The notes under the pieces were generated by a model, which did no database searches, was not told the origin of the DNA, and saw nothing but the letters and a program-made list of their open reading frames with translations. Below are positions 22,934 through 34,205 of a stretch of DNA of 64,000 bases, in pieces; position 1 is the stretch's first letter; each line of letters opens with the position of its first letter. The translations under genes and the position numbers were made by a program. The DNA lies in contig NC_087074.1 in the NCBI RefSeq assembly GCF_026151205.1, positions 930,001 to 994,000 of the forward strand, given 5' to 3'. This DNA comes from Bolinopsis microptera. Lineage: Eukaryota; Ctenophora; Tentaculata; Lobata; Bolinopsidae.

Positions 22934-24052
22934 TTAACGGCTAGGTCTTGGGAGGCTGGAGTAAGGAGGAGGCAAATCATCTTTTGAAAAGGAGTAGGGA
23001 GGAGGGTTTTGTTCGCTTGATGTGTAGGGCTCTTCAGGACGGCAGGTGTAAGCAGCAGCTCGAGGGTGGGGTTGAGGGGTGGGAGGTGCAGGAGTATATG
23101 GAGCTGGTGGAGGGCCAGGATAGGGAGGAGCATGGGGAGCAACAATAACCCCAGAAATGTGGGCTGGAGGAATGGGAGCTGGTGGAATGTGGGCTGGTGG
23201 ACCAGGGTTTTGTGGATGAGGTGGATTGTTCTTCAGGACGATGAGGATAAGGGCAGATATCCCGTTGAGGATCAAAGTGACATATTGACGTGTTATATAC
23301 ATTTTGTTATCCTGATTATCTTCTGGTGTAGGACTTGCACAAGAGATTGCTTTACTTCCTATACCACCGATAGTTAGATGTATGATGAATGAGCCAAAAA
23401 ATGTTAGCAATGACCGAGTTACCCTATATTGTTTTGATGTTGTTATGCAGGTGAAGATGACGAGGATGCCTGACACTGCCAAAAGCTCCAGCCAACTTCC
23501 CAACCCACTCTTGGCGCAAAACCAAAGATGCTGATTGCTTGCAGGAGTAACGTAAACAATCTTTCTGACCGTGAATTGAAGGCAAACCCCCAACAGAATA
23601 ATTTCTGGGTCCGGCCGATTGGTATTATCTTCAGTTGCCTCGCGCAGCAGAGCAACTGAGCGAACCTTTTTCAGGATGTGTGCCATTATGACAATGGATG
23701 CCAGTCCCATAATTGGGATGGTGCAGTATGTGTAGATGTCCCTGGTGTTCGAATAATGATGTTTGGTGCAGTAAAGTGTCAAGTATCCGAGATTGTCACC
23801 GCTGAAGTTCAGTATGAGAGATCCCACAAACGTGAGAAGTCCCTGAGCCAATTTGTTTTCTTTACTTTTGATGGCCGTTATGAAACCCACTATAATGGAG
23901 ATGGTGACCAGCAGAAACCACAGTATCCCCTCCTTCCTGCAGATTACTGAATCGTTCAAGGTGCCATCTGACGCTCTGTATATGATCTTTGATAAACAAA
24001 TTTGGGCAAGAAATCCGGCCAATGTCATACTTGGATTAGGGAGCTGAACCAT
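22934..24052 (-). CDS. Duplicated four-helix membrane protein with PPPY tail, 372 aa
   Basis: Intronless frame from ATG. Residues 9-127 and 151-273 are two copies of one unit, offset by about 143 residues. Each has four hydrophobic segments, a shared LLTF(V/F)GS motif (72-78 and 215-221), and a matching Cys pair (38/95 and 179/238) likely to form an external disulphide. Helices fall near 9-25, 43-62, 69-86, 108-127, 151-168, 186-204, 213-232 and 256-273. Residues 275-372 are a Pro-rich tail with two PPPY motifs near the end, which are WW-domain ligands as in Nedd4-type ligase adaptors. I do not recognise the family. The half-unit plan suggests an old internal gene duplication. Membrane location is well supported; role unknown. 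Confidence 0.75.
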   Translation of the reverse strand: MVQLPNPSMTLAGFLAQICLSKIIYRASDGTLNDSVICRKEGILWFLLVTISIIVGFITAIKSKENKLAQGLLTFVGSLILNFSGDNLGYLTLYCTKHHYSNTRDIYTYCTIPIMGLASIVIMAHILKKVRSVALLREATEDNTNRPDPEIILLGVCLQFTVRKIVYVTPASNQHLWFCAKSGLGSWLELLAVSGILVIFTCITTSKQYRVTRSLLTFFGSFIIHLTIGGIGSKAISCASPTPEDNQDNKMYITRQYVTLILNGISALILIVLKNNPPHPQNPGPPAHIPPAPIPPAHISGVIVAPHAPPYPGPPPAPYTPAPPTPQPHPRAAAYTCRPEEPYTSSEQNPPPYSFSKDDLPPPYSSLPRPSR

Positions 24053-24634
24053 TTTGAACCTGTAGAAGATGTATCGGTAAAACTTGTCTATCGCCCCCCC
24101 CCCCCCTGATGTTGAAATCGATAGGTTTTAATTAAGGAACTTGTAACTAGCTGAGGACTGGAAAGTAATTGATGATTATTTTTCTGCTAAGCTAAGACGT
24201 ACTCAACTGAATTAAAACTAGAAGCATGAACTAACGACAACAATTGAAACTGAATGATTAAACGGTCAACACAGAAGGTAAAGTTTCATGAGATCAATGA
24301 GGATGTATCACAATATAAACCAAACACAGAGCACTCAGGTAGGGTGACTTAAATACCTTACACTGAACAATGAACATGTACACTTAACTCATTCCTGCCC
24401 TCATGGCTCTTGAGTGTGGCAGACAAGTGATCTTAACCGCATTATATCGATACAACGGGACTTGTAATATGCCTGTATACTGTGAATAATACATTTTAAC
24501 CGTGCAGTGCACTCCTGTGGGCCTCCTGTGCATTGTAAGTGTGAAAAGGACAAAAAATTGAAACTTTCTCGTGTAAAAAGCCTATAAATTCTGAAATATC
24601 AAATATTTTGAAATAATTTTTACAGTATCGTAAT

Positions 24635-24753
24635 TTGACCAAAACCCATAATTGGGTAGAGTGGACCGCTGCCATCGTCTGCAAATACAAAATGATACCG
24701 AGAATGAAATCGGTCGCTCGACCGATTTCATTCACATGGGTTTTGGTCAAACT
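24635..24753. repeat. Foldback element with nested palindrome
   Basis: The outer arms TTGACCAAAACCCAT (near 24637) and its inverse (near 24738-24752) enclose a perfect inner hairpin: GAATGAAATCGGTCG at 24702-24716, a 2-base loop, and its inverse at 24719-24733. About 120 bp; no coding potential. Confidence 0.75.
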
Positions 24754-25203
24754 GTTTCCAAACCAACACGAGTCACTGACCACAGTGCCACCCTTATTGA
24801 CTATGTTGTTAAATTGAAGGAAATGACAACTGCTCAACCAACCACATATCACTATATTAGGGATGGATTTTCACTGTAGATAAGGTGTAACAGACAGTAT
24901 TTTCGTTATCTATATTAGTATTTGTATGATTTGAGTGTCGGTGTCACTCTGTATCAGTAATGCATGTAAGAAATTGCTGCGTATATATTTTGTTCATTTT
25001 TGCTGTTAATATAACGAGGAACTTTTTTTGTGAATTTAAAACTGCAACCGTGATTGTAACTTAGGTATGTGATGACTTGTGGAGCACACATCGCTGAATA
25101 GCAATCGCGAAGCAGGTCTCACCAAGGCTAGGTATATCTAGGGTTTTTTCTTATGAGGACACGTTGCTAGTAGTTTTACTTTTTGTGTTGTGTGCTACGG
25201 TAC

Positions 25204-25410
25204 ATCGTTTCAATATTTGGATATTTTCAATGTTGGTATGTGAATGTCCTACTGCAGGTATCTATCTTTATCTAATTTTAATGTAATATTTCAATATTAT
25301 AGAAATCATTAATCGTTTCAATTTTTGGATATTTTCAATGTTGGTATGTCCTACAGGTATCTATATTTATCTAATTTTAATGTAATACAGAATACTTCAA
25401 TATTATAGAA
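25204..25410. repeat. Twofold tandem repeat, about 105-bp unit
   Basis: The two units share 'tcgtttcaat', 'ttggatattttcaatgttgg', 'aggtatctat' and 'tttatctaattttaatgtaa' segments with small indels between them. Confidence 0.8.
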
Positions 25411-26898
25411 AAAATTAACCAGTGTACCAAAAGCTGGTCCCCAAACAAACAAACCCGCAACGAATTAGTCAGTCAAAATCAACAAAATTGAGGTACTGGA
25501 AGTTAATATCCCGAAGAACATTAAAAAATCATATTGTCCCATTCCCTGTCCCATTTTCAGTTTTTGAATATGAAATTTCCAGGACCGAAATTTTACAGTT
25601 TTGACTGAATTCTTCTCCAGTGACCAATTGGTCAGTCAACTATAGAATATAGATGGCATGTGGCACAATTGGTGTACAGAGTGAAAAAATACTAATAAAT
25701 TCCGGTAATTGCAACAAATTCAAATAAAACTACAATTTCACACGACAAACATAAAAGTGTGGTGATAACAAATACAATATGAATAAACATCAAATATTAT
25801 TGATATTTAATTGTCAATGTATGGTTACATTTCTCCATCTAGTGAGTATTCTTGATAAGGGATTTCATAAATTATTTAATTAAATCCATTAAATCGAATC
25901 AATCAATATTTATTTGAAATACAAATCTTTTATTTATGCTTTGGTTTTGTTCAAAAAATTTAAGGCGTTGTGTTCTTAAGATGTACATAAATGTATCATA
26001 AATACAGTCTAGCCATTGACATTGACATCTAGCCATTGATTGAGCGCGAGATCAGATGGCCTTTCCCCTTTTTAATACAATAATTAAATACAAATAATAA
26101 ATATATTTAGGATAACAGTCAATTGTATAGTTGAGGAAGCTAAAATTTATCAACCAATCATTTTACAATGTTAATACATTATTCAATAGTTTGTTGATTG
26201 ACATTATAGAATGAAATCATCAGGGTCATAAAATGTTCATTTTCATTTACATTCCACAACTTACTTTCTTAAAATCTGCAAAGACTACAATCTATAATAT
26301 TCACTACTTTATACTTACACCCCAAAGTGTCATAGAAGTATCGAACTCATCCAGTTACTAATTGTATTGGTTTGAGACTGGATAAAGTCATGAGAAGGAT
26401 AAAATTAGATTTACAAATAAGTCGGTTGAAAGATGAGCTCGATATTAAGGGTTTTTTTGTACGCGGGATTTTCCATCAGTTTCTAGGATCAACCAGTCTC
26501 CTCGTACTCTCACTCTTCATAATAAATATAAGTCCCGCAAGTGCTCAAGACAAATCTCATGTATAGCCGTAGAAACTGTCTTCCTCTCATTCTTTTACAC
26601 ACGCTACAACACATTGTGTTTCTGGCATGGTGCTCCTCATTCTCAAACTTCAAATACATATTCATTTCTAATCCTATTTCAACCAAATAGTCCGTCAGTT
26701 TCTAGTTGTTCTAATTTCACTCAAATGGTCGATCCACCGATGTACTCTCTTTCGATTACACAGCCCATATTCCAGCATGGCTACACTCCAGCAGAAAACC
26801 ACTGTTCCAGTTTCATAATATGACACATATTGTACCATTCTCCTCACTCTGAAATTAAACTGAGCAGTGGATGAGTGGATCTCAGAGCCTCTCTGCTC

Positions 26899-27794
26899 TC
26901 AGAGGGGGGTGTGAGTGAACTGAGGACTGTTCTGCTGGTCGTCAGGCATAGTCAGGGACTGGCCCATCACCTGGGTGGATCTAGTGGCTCTCCTCCACAT
27001 GGCAAACGTACTGTTTAATCGGCTGGGCCTCATCTTGATGAAGAATGACGTGGCTCGACGTTGTCGCTCTCTCTGCCGGTACGTTCCACAGAATTGCAGG
27101 GCTGGCCCTAGTGCCGGGTACAGGGTCGGGATAAGGAACTTGATCTGGAGAAATTTTTTATTACAAATATTAAATGTTTAAAATGGTTTAAAATGTTGTA
27201 TTGATTTTCAAAGTTACGGTGACAAAACTTGTGATGACAAGCATTGTTTCGATCATTTAGATCATTAAATAACTGGACACAACATACTCGTTGAGTATCT
27301 GAGTTTGAGTCTATTCAAAATATTCAAATTTAGATTTTATGAAGGTCTCACCGAAAACAAGGTGATGAACGATTTCTGGCCGGGGATACTGCTAATGAAC
27401 GAGAGTTTGGAATCAGTTAAAGTTTCTAAACTGTTCAGGAAATAGAAGACTAGAGTTGGGATATAACACCTGTAGGGGGGGTACATGTAATTAGAATTTA
27501 ATAATATTAAAATTAATTGTGATAAGGACAAAAGTGGGTAAACTGATATAAATTGGTAAACTGATCAGACGACAACGCCAAAAGTCTGGCATCTTTTTGT
27601 ACCAATAAGATAAGGGTATATGACTTAGGAAGTTAGGATAAGCTTAAAAACTATGTCAGATCCTAGTTCAATAATCCCACAAGTCACGACTACCTAAAAA
27701 TAATACTCACAATAGGAAGAGGGAGGTAAGTAGAACTATTAGAAGAGTAGTTTTACAGAAGGTGTCTCTTGTTTGTTGGGAGGGAATAGGGGTC
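26899..27794 (-). CDS. Last three exons of a 7TM (GPCR-like) protein
   Basis: Partial gene model from splice sites. Exon a is 27711-27794 (acceptor gtacag, donor gtgagt). Exon b is 27352-27469 (acceptor ctacag, donor gtgaga). Exon c is 26899-27144 (acceptor tccag, ends TGA). Phases 2 and 0 match across both introns. The 149 or so residues begin with a loop, then a helix CKTTLLIVLLTSLFLLCYIP resembling GPCR helix 6 with its Pro. A loop follows, then IKFLIPTLYPALGPALQFCG resembling helix 7, and a basic YRQRERQRR segment like helix 8. A Ser/Thr/Gln-rich tail ends the protein. The usual NPxxY is not present in canonical form. Helices 1-5 are not found upstream in the window. The gene is either split by a very long intron or broken. 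Confidence 0.55.
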
Positions 27795-28462
27795 CTGTAC
27801 GACTTAGCCAGCTCACTTATCACATATCTGAAGTTAACTTTAGTTAGTTATCAATTATTATTGTTTTGAATTTTACGTTATACTGCGCATCATCGTATGT
27901 TTGCATTTTATTTTTTGGTGTGGTGGCGGTATCTCTCTGCCGACCACCATTTTAGACGGCACCATAAATTTTCACCACTAGCTTCAGGACTAGCTTGTTA
28001 CCACTGAGAAGGACCTAGTAGGGGCCGGGGGCCGGGGGCCGGGGGGCCGGGGGCCGGGGGGGAGAGAAAATGGCACTGATTCAACCCAAAGAATTCTTAT
28101 TTTGATCGGGATCCAATAAAAATAAAATGATTTTCTGTTTTTAAGCTTGGATTGGAACATTTCAGTTTAAGCAGTTTAGGAATTGTATTATTCATAATTA
28201 TTATACATGAAGTACAAATGATAGATTGCCTATTATATGGGTTTTTTCAAAGTAAAATTCTTAAATTTCTTAAATATTGATGAAATGTTGTTTTAAAAAT
28301 ATTACTCATCAGTCATCGTGAAATTTATAACTAAAAACCAATTGCCTTATTCGAATAGTGGTTTACAAATTAATCTCGCTAGGTGAATCGTGATAGAAGT
28401 ATGTCCATTGTCCATTGTCCTGTAGATAATTCCCAATATAAGAGCGCTATTTGAGCACATAA
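27795..28462. other. Intergenic or intronic, with a G-rich repeat
   Basis: It holds the GGGGCC-like array at 28021-28063 and AT-rich sequence. No upstream exons of the 7TM gene were recognised. Confidence 0.5.
28021..28063 (+). repeat. GGGGGCC-type G-quadruplex-capable array
   Basis: Six or so runs of four to seven G separated by CC. Such a sequence can fold as a G-quadruplex on the plus strand. Confidence 0.85.
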
Positions 28463-29300
28463 AGCAGCTACATTTACTGGTTTAACTCTATGGTTTTCTC
28501 TCTATATTGAGGCAGTGTTGTTGAAGATAACCCCCCGGTCCAATATTGAGGCAGTGTTGTTGAAAATAACCCCCGGTCCAATATTGAGGCAGTGTTGTTG
28601 AAGATAACCCCCGGTCCAATATTGAGGCAGTGTTGTTGAAGATAACCCCCCGGTCCAATATTGAGGCAGTGTTGTTGAAGAATTGAAGATAACCCCCGTT
28701 CCAATATTGAGGCAGTGTTGTTGAAGATAACCCCCGGTCCAATATTGAGGCAGTGTTGTTGAAGATAACCCCCGGTCCAATATTAAGGTAGTGTTGTTGA
28801 AGATAACCCCTGTTCCAATATTGAGGCAGTGTTGTTGAAGATAACCCCCCGGTCCAATATTGAGGCAGTGTTGTTGAAGATAACCCCTGTTCCAATATTG
28901 AGGCAGTGTTGTTGAAGATAACCCCCGGTCCAATATTGAGGCAGTGTTGTTGAAGATAACCCCCGGTCCAATATTGAGGCAGTGTTGTTGAAGATAACCC
29001 CCCGGTTCAATATTGAGGCAGTGTTGTTGAAGATAACCCCCCGGTTCAATATTGAGGCAGTGTTGTTGAAGATAACCCCCGGTCCAATATTGAGGCAGTG
29101 TTGTTGAAGATAACCCCCGGTCCAATATTGAAGCAGTGTTGTTGAAGATAACCCCCGGTCCAATATTGCAGAGGCAGTGTTGTTGAAGATAACCCCCGGT
29201 CCAATATTGAGGCAGTGTTGTTGAAGATAACCCCCCGGTTCTTCCGACGTCTCCGTGAGCGCTACATGAATTAGCAGCTACATTTACTGGTTTAACTCTA
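28463..29300. repeat. 38-bp minisatellite, about 19 units, flanked by 28-bp direct repeats
   Basis: Unit of 38-39 bp built from CAATATTGAGGCAGTGTTG, then TTGAAGATAACCCCCGGTC, at about 28504-29245. One unit carries a short duplication near 28677. The exact 28-base word that starts AGCAGCTACATTTACTGG lies at 28463-28490 and 29273-29300. The right copy covers the stop codon of the next GPCR. Long minus-strand frames across the array are artefacts: the unit is not a multiple of three and all three phases repeat. Confidence 0.95.
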
Positions 29301-30239
29301 CTGATGTGTTAAGGTCAAAATGAACAACCGTAGTTCCTTCATCCGCCAGAAATATAGAATCGGGTTCAGTGCTGCATTTAACACCATGCAGAAGAGGCTC
29401 GACAAAAACCACCAATAAAATAAAATGAACTCGATTGCGTAATATAGGTCCCAATCGTTGAGAATCTTCACAGTAATCAGATACAAGAGACAGCCGGCGA
29501 AAGTTATTAAATTACAAGCCAGGAACACTGCTGTAAAATAGAATATCGTCACAGAAGCTTGAAACATATTTTTCTTTGATGCTGATTGGACATAGTTTTG
29601 TTCTTTTCTCAGTTTTATCATCGTCACAATAAAAGCCACGGTTATTAATATTGGAGGAACGCCAATACAAATATTGTAACTTATTTCATACACCAAACCC
29701 AAGAAATAATCTTTTGGATTAGTGAAACATAAAATATTTGGCTTTGTAAACAACGTGTATGCTGAAATGTGTGTGATCAAGAAACTTAGGATTAAATACG
29801 CCGCATACACAGGTATCGATAGAATAACAGCTCTTTTATTAATTCTAAAGAACGGAAACATGATGGCTAGAGTTCTTGATACCGACATTAACAAAACCAA
29901 GAACATCGACATCTGTTGTAGAAAATCAAATATCAGGTACCAGAATGAACAAAAGGTAGGATTGTCCATTATCCCGGGGTTCCGTTGGTTAAACAGAACT
30001 GCAGCTACAGGCAGGTGGAAGATGCTGGTAAAACTGTCGATACAGCATGATGCTATGTACAGGTTAACTGACAAGCTTCGTCCTGGTTTAGATAAAAAGT
30101 ATCTCAGAGACAAAATGTTGCCTGGAAATCCCACCAAGAAGCAAACACACAATGCTGGCGCCAGTAAGACATCACAGATTCTGTAGTGAGGCTCTCCCAG
30201 TTTATCAGTATTGTAAGACACTGTAGATGTGTTTGACAT
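29298..30239 (-). CDS. Rhodopsin-type GPCR, intronless, 313 aa
   Basis: The true ATG is at 30239; the frame extends seven codons upstream only through a TTG. Seven hydrophobic helices are visible. Helix 1 has GFPGN (GN motif). Helix 3 ends in SVSRTLAIMFPF in the position of the DRY box, so the acidic residue is replaced. A basic RINKRAV follows. Helix 7 has NPILYFWRM, an intact NPxxY. The N-terminus has an NTS glycosylation site and the C-terminal tail is very short. This is a class A receptor of an expanded, intronless type; ligand unknown. It is paralogous along its length to the receptor at 38867 on the other strand. Confidence 0.85.
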   Translation of the reverse strand: MSNTSTVSYNTDKLGEPHYRICDVLLAPALCVCFLVGFPGNILSLRYFLSKPGRSLSVNLYIASCCIDSFTSIFHLPVAAVLFNQRNPGIMDNPTFCSFWYLIFDFLQQMSMFLVLLMSVSRTLAIMFPFFRINKRAVILSIPVYAAYLILSFLITHISAYTLFTKPNILCFTNPKDYFLGLVYEISYNICIGVPPILITVAFIVTMIKLRKEQNYVQSASKKNMFQASVTIFYFTAVFLACNLITFAGCLLYLITVKILNDWDLYYAIEFILFYWWFLSSLFCMVLNAALNPILYFWRMKELRLFILTLTHQ

Positions 30240-32187
30240 TGAGTTAGACTTGGTCAACTTCTTTCTGTTAGTATAAGTGTAAGGTAATCATCAAATTTCC
30301 AATACATGTGAAATTGGAGCAATCAAATAAAAGCTAGAATTTATTTTTAAAAGCAGCATTTCAACACTTAAAACGATATTTGACTTGGTGTTTAACTTTT
30401 AAGCTTATCGCGTAACTTCAGCTAAATTAGTCTTAGTTCCGTTATTTTTGCTAATCAAAATGTAAGGATGGCAATGGACCCCCTAACAGTGACACACTCC
30501 TGAGTTACTAAATATACTCCTCCCTAATATTTACTATTAATTTGGTTAACTCGGTAGATGTTTTGTTTTACTTTTCAGAAATGGGTCCACTACGCTGTAA
30601 ATAACGTAGGCTCTGTGGATGCTAGGAAGTGGGTCGTGTGTTTACGTGATCTTAATTATAACCTCCCCGCATAATTATAACCTCTCCGCATAATTATAAC
30701 TTCTCCGCATAATTATAATAACCTCTCCGTAATTATCACAAAACAGATGTGTTACCAGAACCTTTATCTATCTGTTGTCTATTTCCGTCGTAATAATAAA
30801 CGTTGTAGTTTTATCTGTTGTCTTGCGTAATATGGGGTTGCGGCTCAGCCAATAGTTGTTAAGGACCACGAGACACTAACGACTGTGTGTCAGCTCGTGC
30901 ATAAATTTAAAGCTTTGCATCGGAAGAAGATCCACCAACCAAAGGTTAACATTGTGGCACGTGACTAACCACCACACCAATGTCTTGAAAGAGCAACTTT
31001 TGATTGGTCGAAGGGTCAATCAGTATTGTAATAATGGTGTAATTTATGTAAACGATAGGTAGTGTTTATACAAAACTAGACCGATCACTATGGTATCATG
31101 CATTCATGCCAGAAATGTCCGCAATTTCAAAATTCTGAAGTTGCGCTGTACAATAATATCACTCCCTTTCATTTCTGATCAGTCAGCAGTTTGGTTAGTA
31201 TCTCAGCAGTGGGGAGGAGGGGGGATGACCATATTAAAGTATACCCCCAGCAGTTTTATGGGTGCTTTTTACAGTGGATTTGGAAATGTTTGCGAAATTT
31301 ATCGATTTGCAAAGCGGTTTACGAAAGGGGATGGTGACAAGTGAGCTACTTAAACGATCCCAAAGTAAAAATGGGAAAAGTTAACAACTTAGATCTTAAC
31401 ATTTAACTTGAGATAAAATGACGTGAGATAATGTTACTTAGCTTAAGAACTTCATGAAAAGCTTGGACCTCTTGAAAAATAGAAAACAGTACCATTTTGG
31501 GTAATCGTACTGTAGTGCGCACTTGATCTTGCCAGTTTCCTACTTAGTTTTACACGTATCCGGTACCACTTAGAGTTAGCCAAGGTATCTCTCTCTCTGT
31601 TCTGGCCAAGGTATAACTTACAACTGAGTAGGAAGCTGGAAAATGGACCGCTTAGCCATGCGGTCTAATTTACAAGTACCTATCGCAAAACGTGTCCAAG
31701 TATATGCACTATATTTACAATACCAGTACTTAAGAATGCCAGATATACTCGAGTACTACCGATCAGGTGCGTGCTCCGGAAATATTCTGTATAAGGTTTT
31801 TTAAAACAGTAGTTGCTAACTGAGTTAGCTTAATTTTGAGGCGTAAAATATCCACAACTTGCTAGGATATTGTGAAATTCCTAGCATGGGATCTCCTTAC
31901 TCCACCCTGCTGAACTGGTTCAAGCTGATTTTAATGGTCAGATCACAACGTTTATAACTTCCATGCCCGCTACTATTGTTAATTGTTACTACTACTATAC
32001 TAGGGATAAGTTGCAGCTGCCAAAGCCACGCCCAGGTATCCAACAAAGGGATCTAACCCAATGTTTTATTATCTGGGGTACATGATAATAGTAAATGGAT
32101 ATCAATGTTTATAGCTATAACAAGTGAAAGGCTTAGTTGAGGTTCACAAACTTCAGATTGTGCATTGGTGACTTAAACTAGTTTTAT
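30240..32187. other. Intergenic, with a short tandem repeat
   Basis: Four units of a roughly 19-bp ATAATTATAACCTCTCCGC type repeat lie at 30650-30735. A CACGTG motif occurs near 30957. The rest shows no supportable exon; the frame at 31090-31344 has no family or splice support. Confidence 0.55.
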
Positions 32188-34205
32188 GCATGCAATATAT
32201 ATATATATATATATTGCATATATATATATAGATAGATATATATATATATCTAACATGTTTACCAACATTCCTAGGGATATGGGGATCCAACAATGCACTA
32301 AGCACCTGAATAAAAGGAGTAGTGGTGATCAATTGTTTAGTACAGAATGCATTATTAGTGCACTAGAAATTACTCTTGATTACAACATTGCTTCATTTAA
32401 CGGTATAACATACCGCCAGGAGCGTGGAGCAGCGATGGGTCCTAAGAACTCATGTGAGTATGCTGATTGTGCTATGGATAAGATTGATATTTTAGTTAAC
32501 GAAGGAGATCTAGAATATGGCCCGCCTCATAGACCAGCATTCTGGGGTAGATTACGTGATGACATTTATATGGCTTGGCCCGGTACTGTTGAGGAATTAT
32601 TACAATTCATGGAATGGCTCAATAGTATCCACCCAAACCTTTTGTTTACTTACGACTACTCTAGGGACGGCGTTGAGTTTCTAGACACCTATGTCTATGC
32701 TGTTGGTGATGTTGTCCACACCAAACTCTACTCTAAACCTAGTGACACCCACTGCTACCTTATCCCCACGTCATGCCATAGGAACCATGTTGTAAAAAAC
32801 ATACCTTTTGGAGTGGCGAGGCGGGTGAGACAGAACAACAGTGAAGACACTAACTTCTTGGAGCAGAGAGAGGTCTATACACGTTACCTTCTAGCCCGAG
32901 GTTATCATTCCAGTATTATAGAAGATGCCTTTAACAAATTTAGTGATATAGCTAATAGGAAAAACTTGTATACCCTTAAAGACAAGGATGAGTCGACTGC
33001 CTGTTTAATACCCATGGTGATGGATCAAAATCCAGCACTTCCCAACATGGGGGGCATTATCCATAAGTATAAGCACCTTCTCAACCTTGATCCGGCCCTG
33101 AAGAAGCTGGTACGTGCGGACAGTGTATTCGTGAGTCATCGAAAGAATCAAACTATCGGTGGCATGCTTGTACACAATAAGTACCGTGCCAGTGGAACTT
33201 TAAACTGTGATAATGAGAGAGAAACAACTGCAAGCCAGATCCAGGAACCAGACTCCGAAAGTCTAAGGGCGGTTCCCGGGGCTGTCGACCCAGGGTGCCA
33301 TGCTTGTGGTAAATGTTATGTTTGTAAGCAAAATTTCCTGTCCCCCTGTTCCAATTTTAGTAGTCACCATTCTAAACAAGTTTTCCCTATAACTAAGTAT
33401 ATATCTTGTCAGAGTTATAACCTCATTTATTTAATGGAGTGTAAGACTTGTAAACAGTCGTATGTCGGTTATACTACCTCAAATCTCCCTAAGAGATTCT
33501 CTAACCATAAGAGTCACATAAAGAAAGGTATAAGAAGTTGTAAATTAGTTAACCATTTTTTAGATATTGATCATGATTTAGATTTTAGTACCATAGCCTG
33601 CTATAATTCCTCACTTAGTAAGCACCTTTCTGTCATTATAGTAGACGCTTTAGTATTTGAGCCTAATATTAGTAAAGCAGACAAAGAAAAGGCTATGGAA
33701 GCTAGAGAGGGGTTCTACCAGACCCAATTGAAAACCCTTGAACGGTTTGGGGGTATGAACACCCTTGATAGTAACCATCTACTTTTTAAATCTGCCGGAG
33801 CTTAGTTTTAGTTTTAGTATATTTTGTAGATTTTATTTAGTTATACCATTATTCCAGAGACGTGCATAATACATTTTTTACCTAAATATAAATTTTACAG
33901 GTTTTTGTTGTGATTTTAAGTGATTTTCCGAGAATCAGTTATCAGTATTTAGATAAGAGATAAGATAAGAGTACATTTTTAACGGCTTTCAGTTTCTTTT
34001 TTAAATTTCAGTTCATCAGATTTTCCCACTGCTTTTAGTTTGTATTTATTCTCAATTGTATATGATTCGTATTTGTTGTAGTTACTTTAATGATATAATT
34101 TCTCAGAATTGATGTAAATAAACGATGTAAAGACTTTCGAAGATCTAATCACAACCGCTTTCTTTTATTGTGTAGAAGTCCAGCCATGAAATATATATAT
34201 ATATA
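32188..34205 (+). mobile_element. Penelope-like element flanked by (AT)n on both sides
   Basis: The coding body at 32255-33805 starts inside the reverse transcriptase and is preceded by an (AT)n/(GATA) palindromic tract at 32196-32250. Its AT-rich 3' tail ends at another (AT)n tract at 34189-34207. Truncation exactly at the microsatellite suggests either insertion into (AT)n or priming from it. Confidence 0.65.
32255..33805 (+). pseudogene. Penelope-like RT/GIY-YIG protein, 5' truncated, 516 codons
   Basis: The frame is open from the ATG at 32255. Upstream codons come only from the microsatellite. It begins at the first palm motif (NMFTNIPRDMG), then shows GAAMGPKNSCEYA and the catalytic box RLRDDIYMAWPG with both Asp residues. 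VEFLDTYVY and KPSDTHCYL follow. A Cys-rich linker CHACGKCYVCKQ precedes a GIY-YIG core, with IYLMECKTCKQSYVGYTTSNLPKRFSNHKSH. The RT fingers are absent, so it cannot be a complete element. No internal stop, so the copy is young. It differs clearly from the fragment at 10742, showing at least two Penelope-like lineages. Confidence 0.8.

Larger units (their letters stand above)
24053..26898. other. Intergenic, with foldback and tandem repeats
   Basis: AT-rich. It contains a C-run at 24092-24104, a foldback at 24635-24753 and a twofold tandem repeat at 25204-25410 (listed separately). Short frames at 25422 and 26372 have no support. No exon is seen. Confidence 0.5.

Noticed and set aside
26372..26566. 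64-codon frame with a hydrophobic segment
   Set aside because: No splice partners, no family resemblance and AT-rich surroundings.
28474..29163. Overlapping repeat-protein frames of up to 207 codons on the minus strand
   Set aside because: The 38-39-bp unit opens several phases with the same cycling peptide; no start context, signal or splice support.
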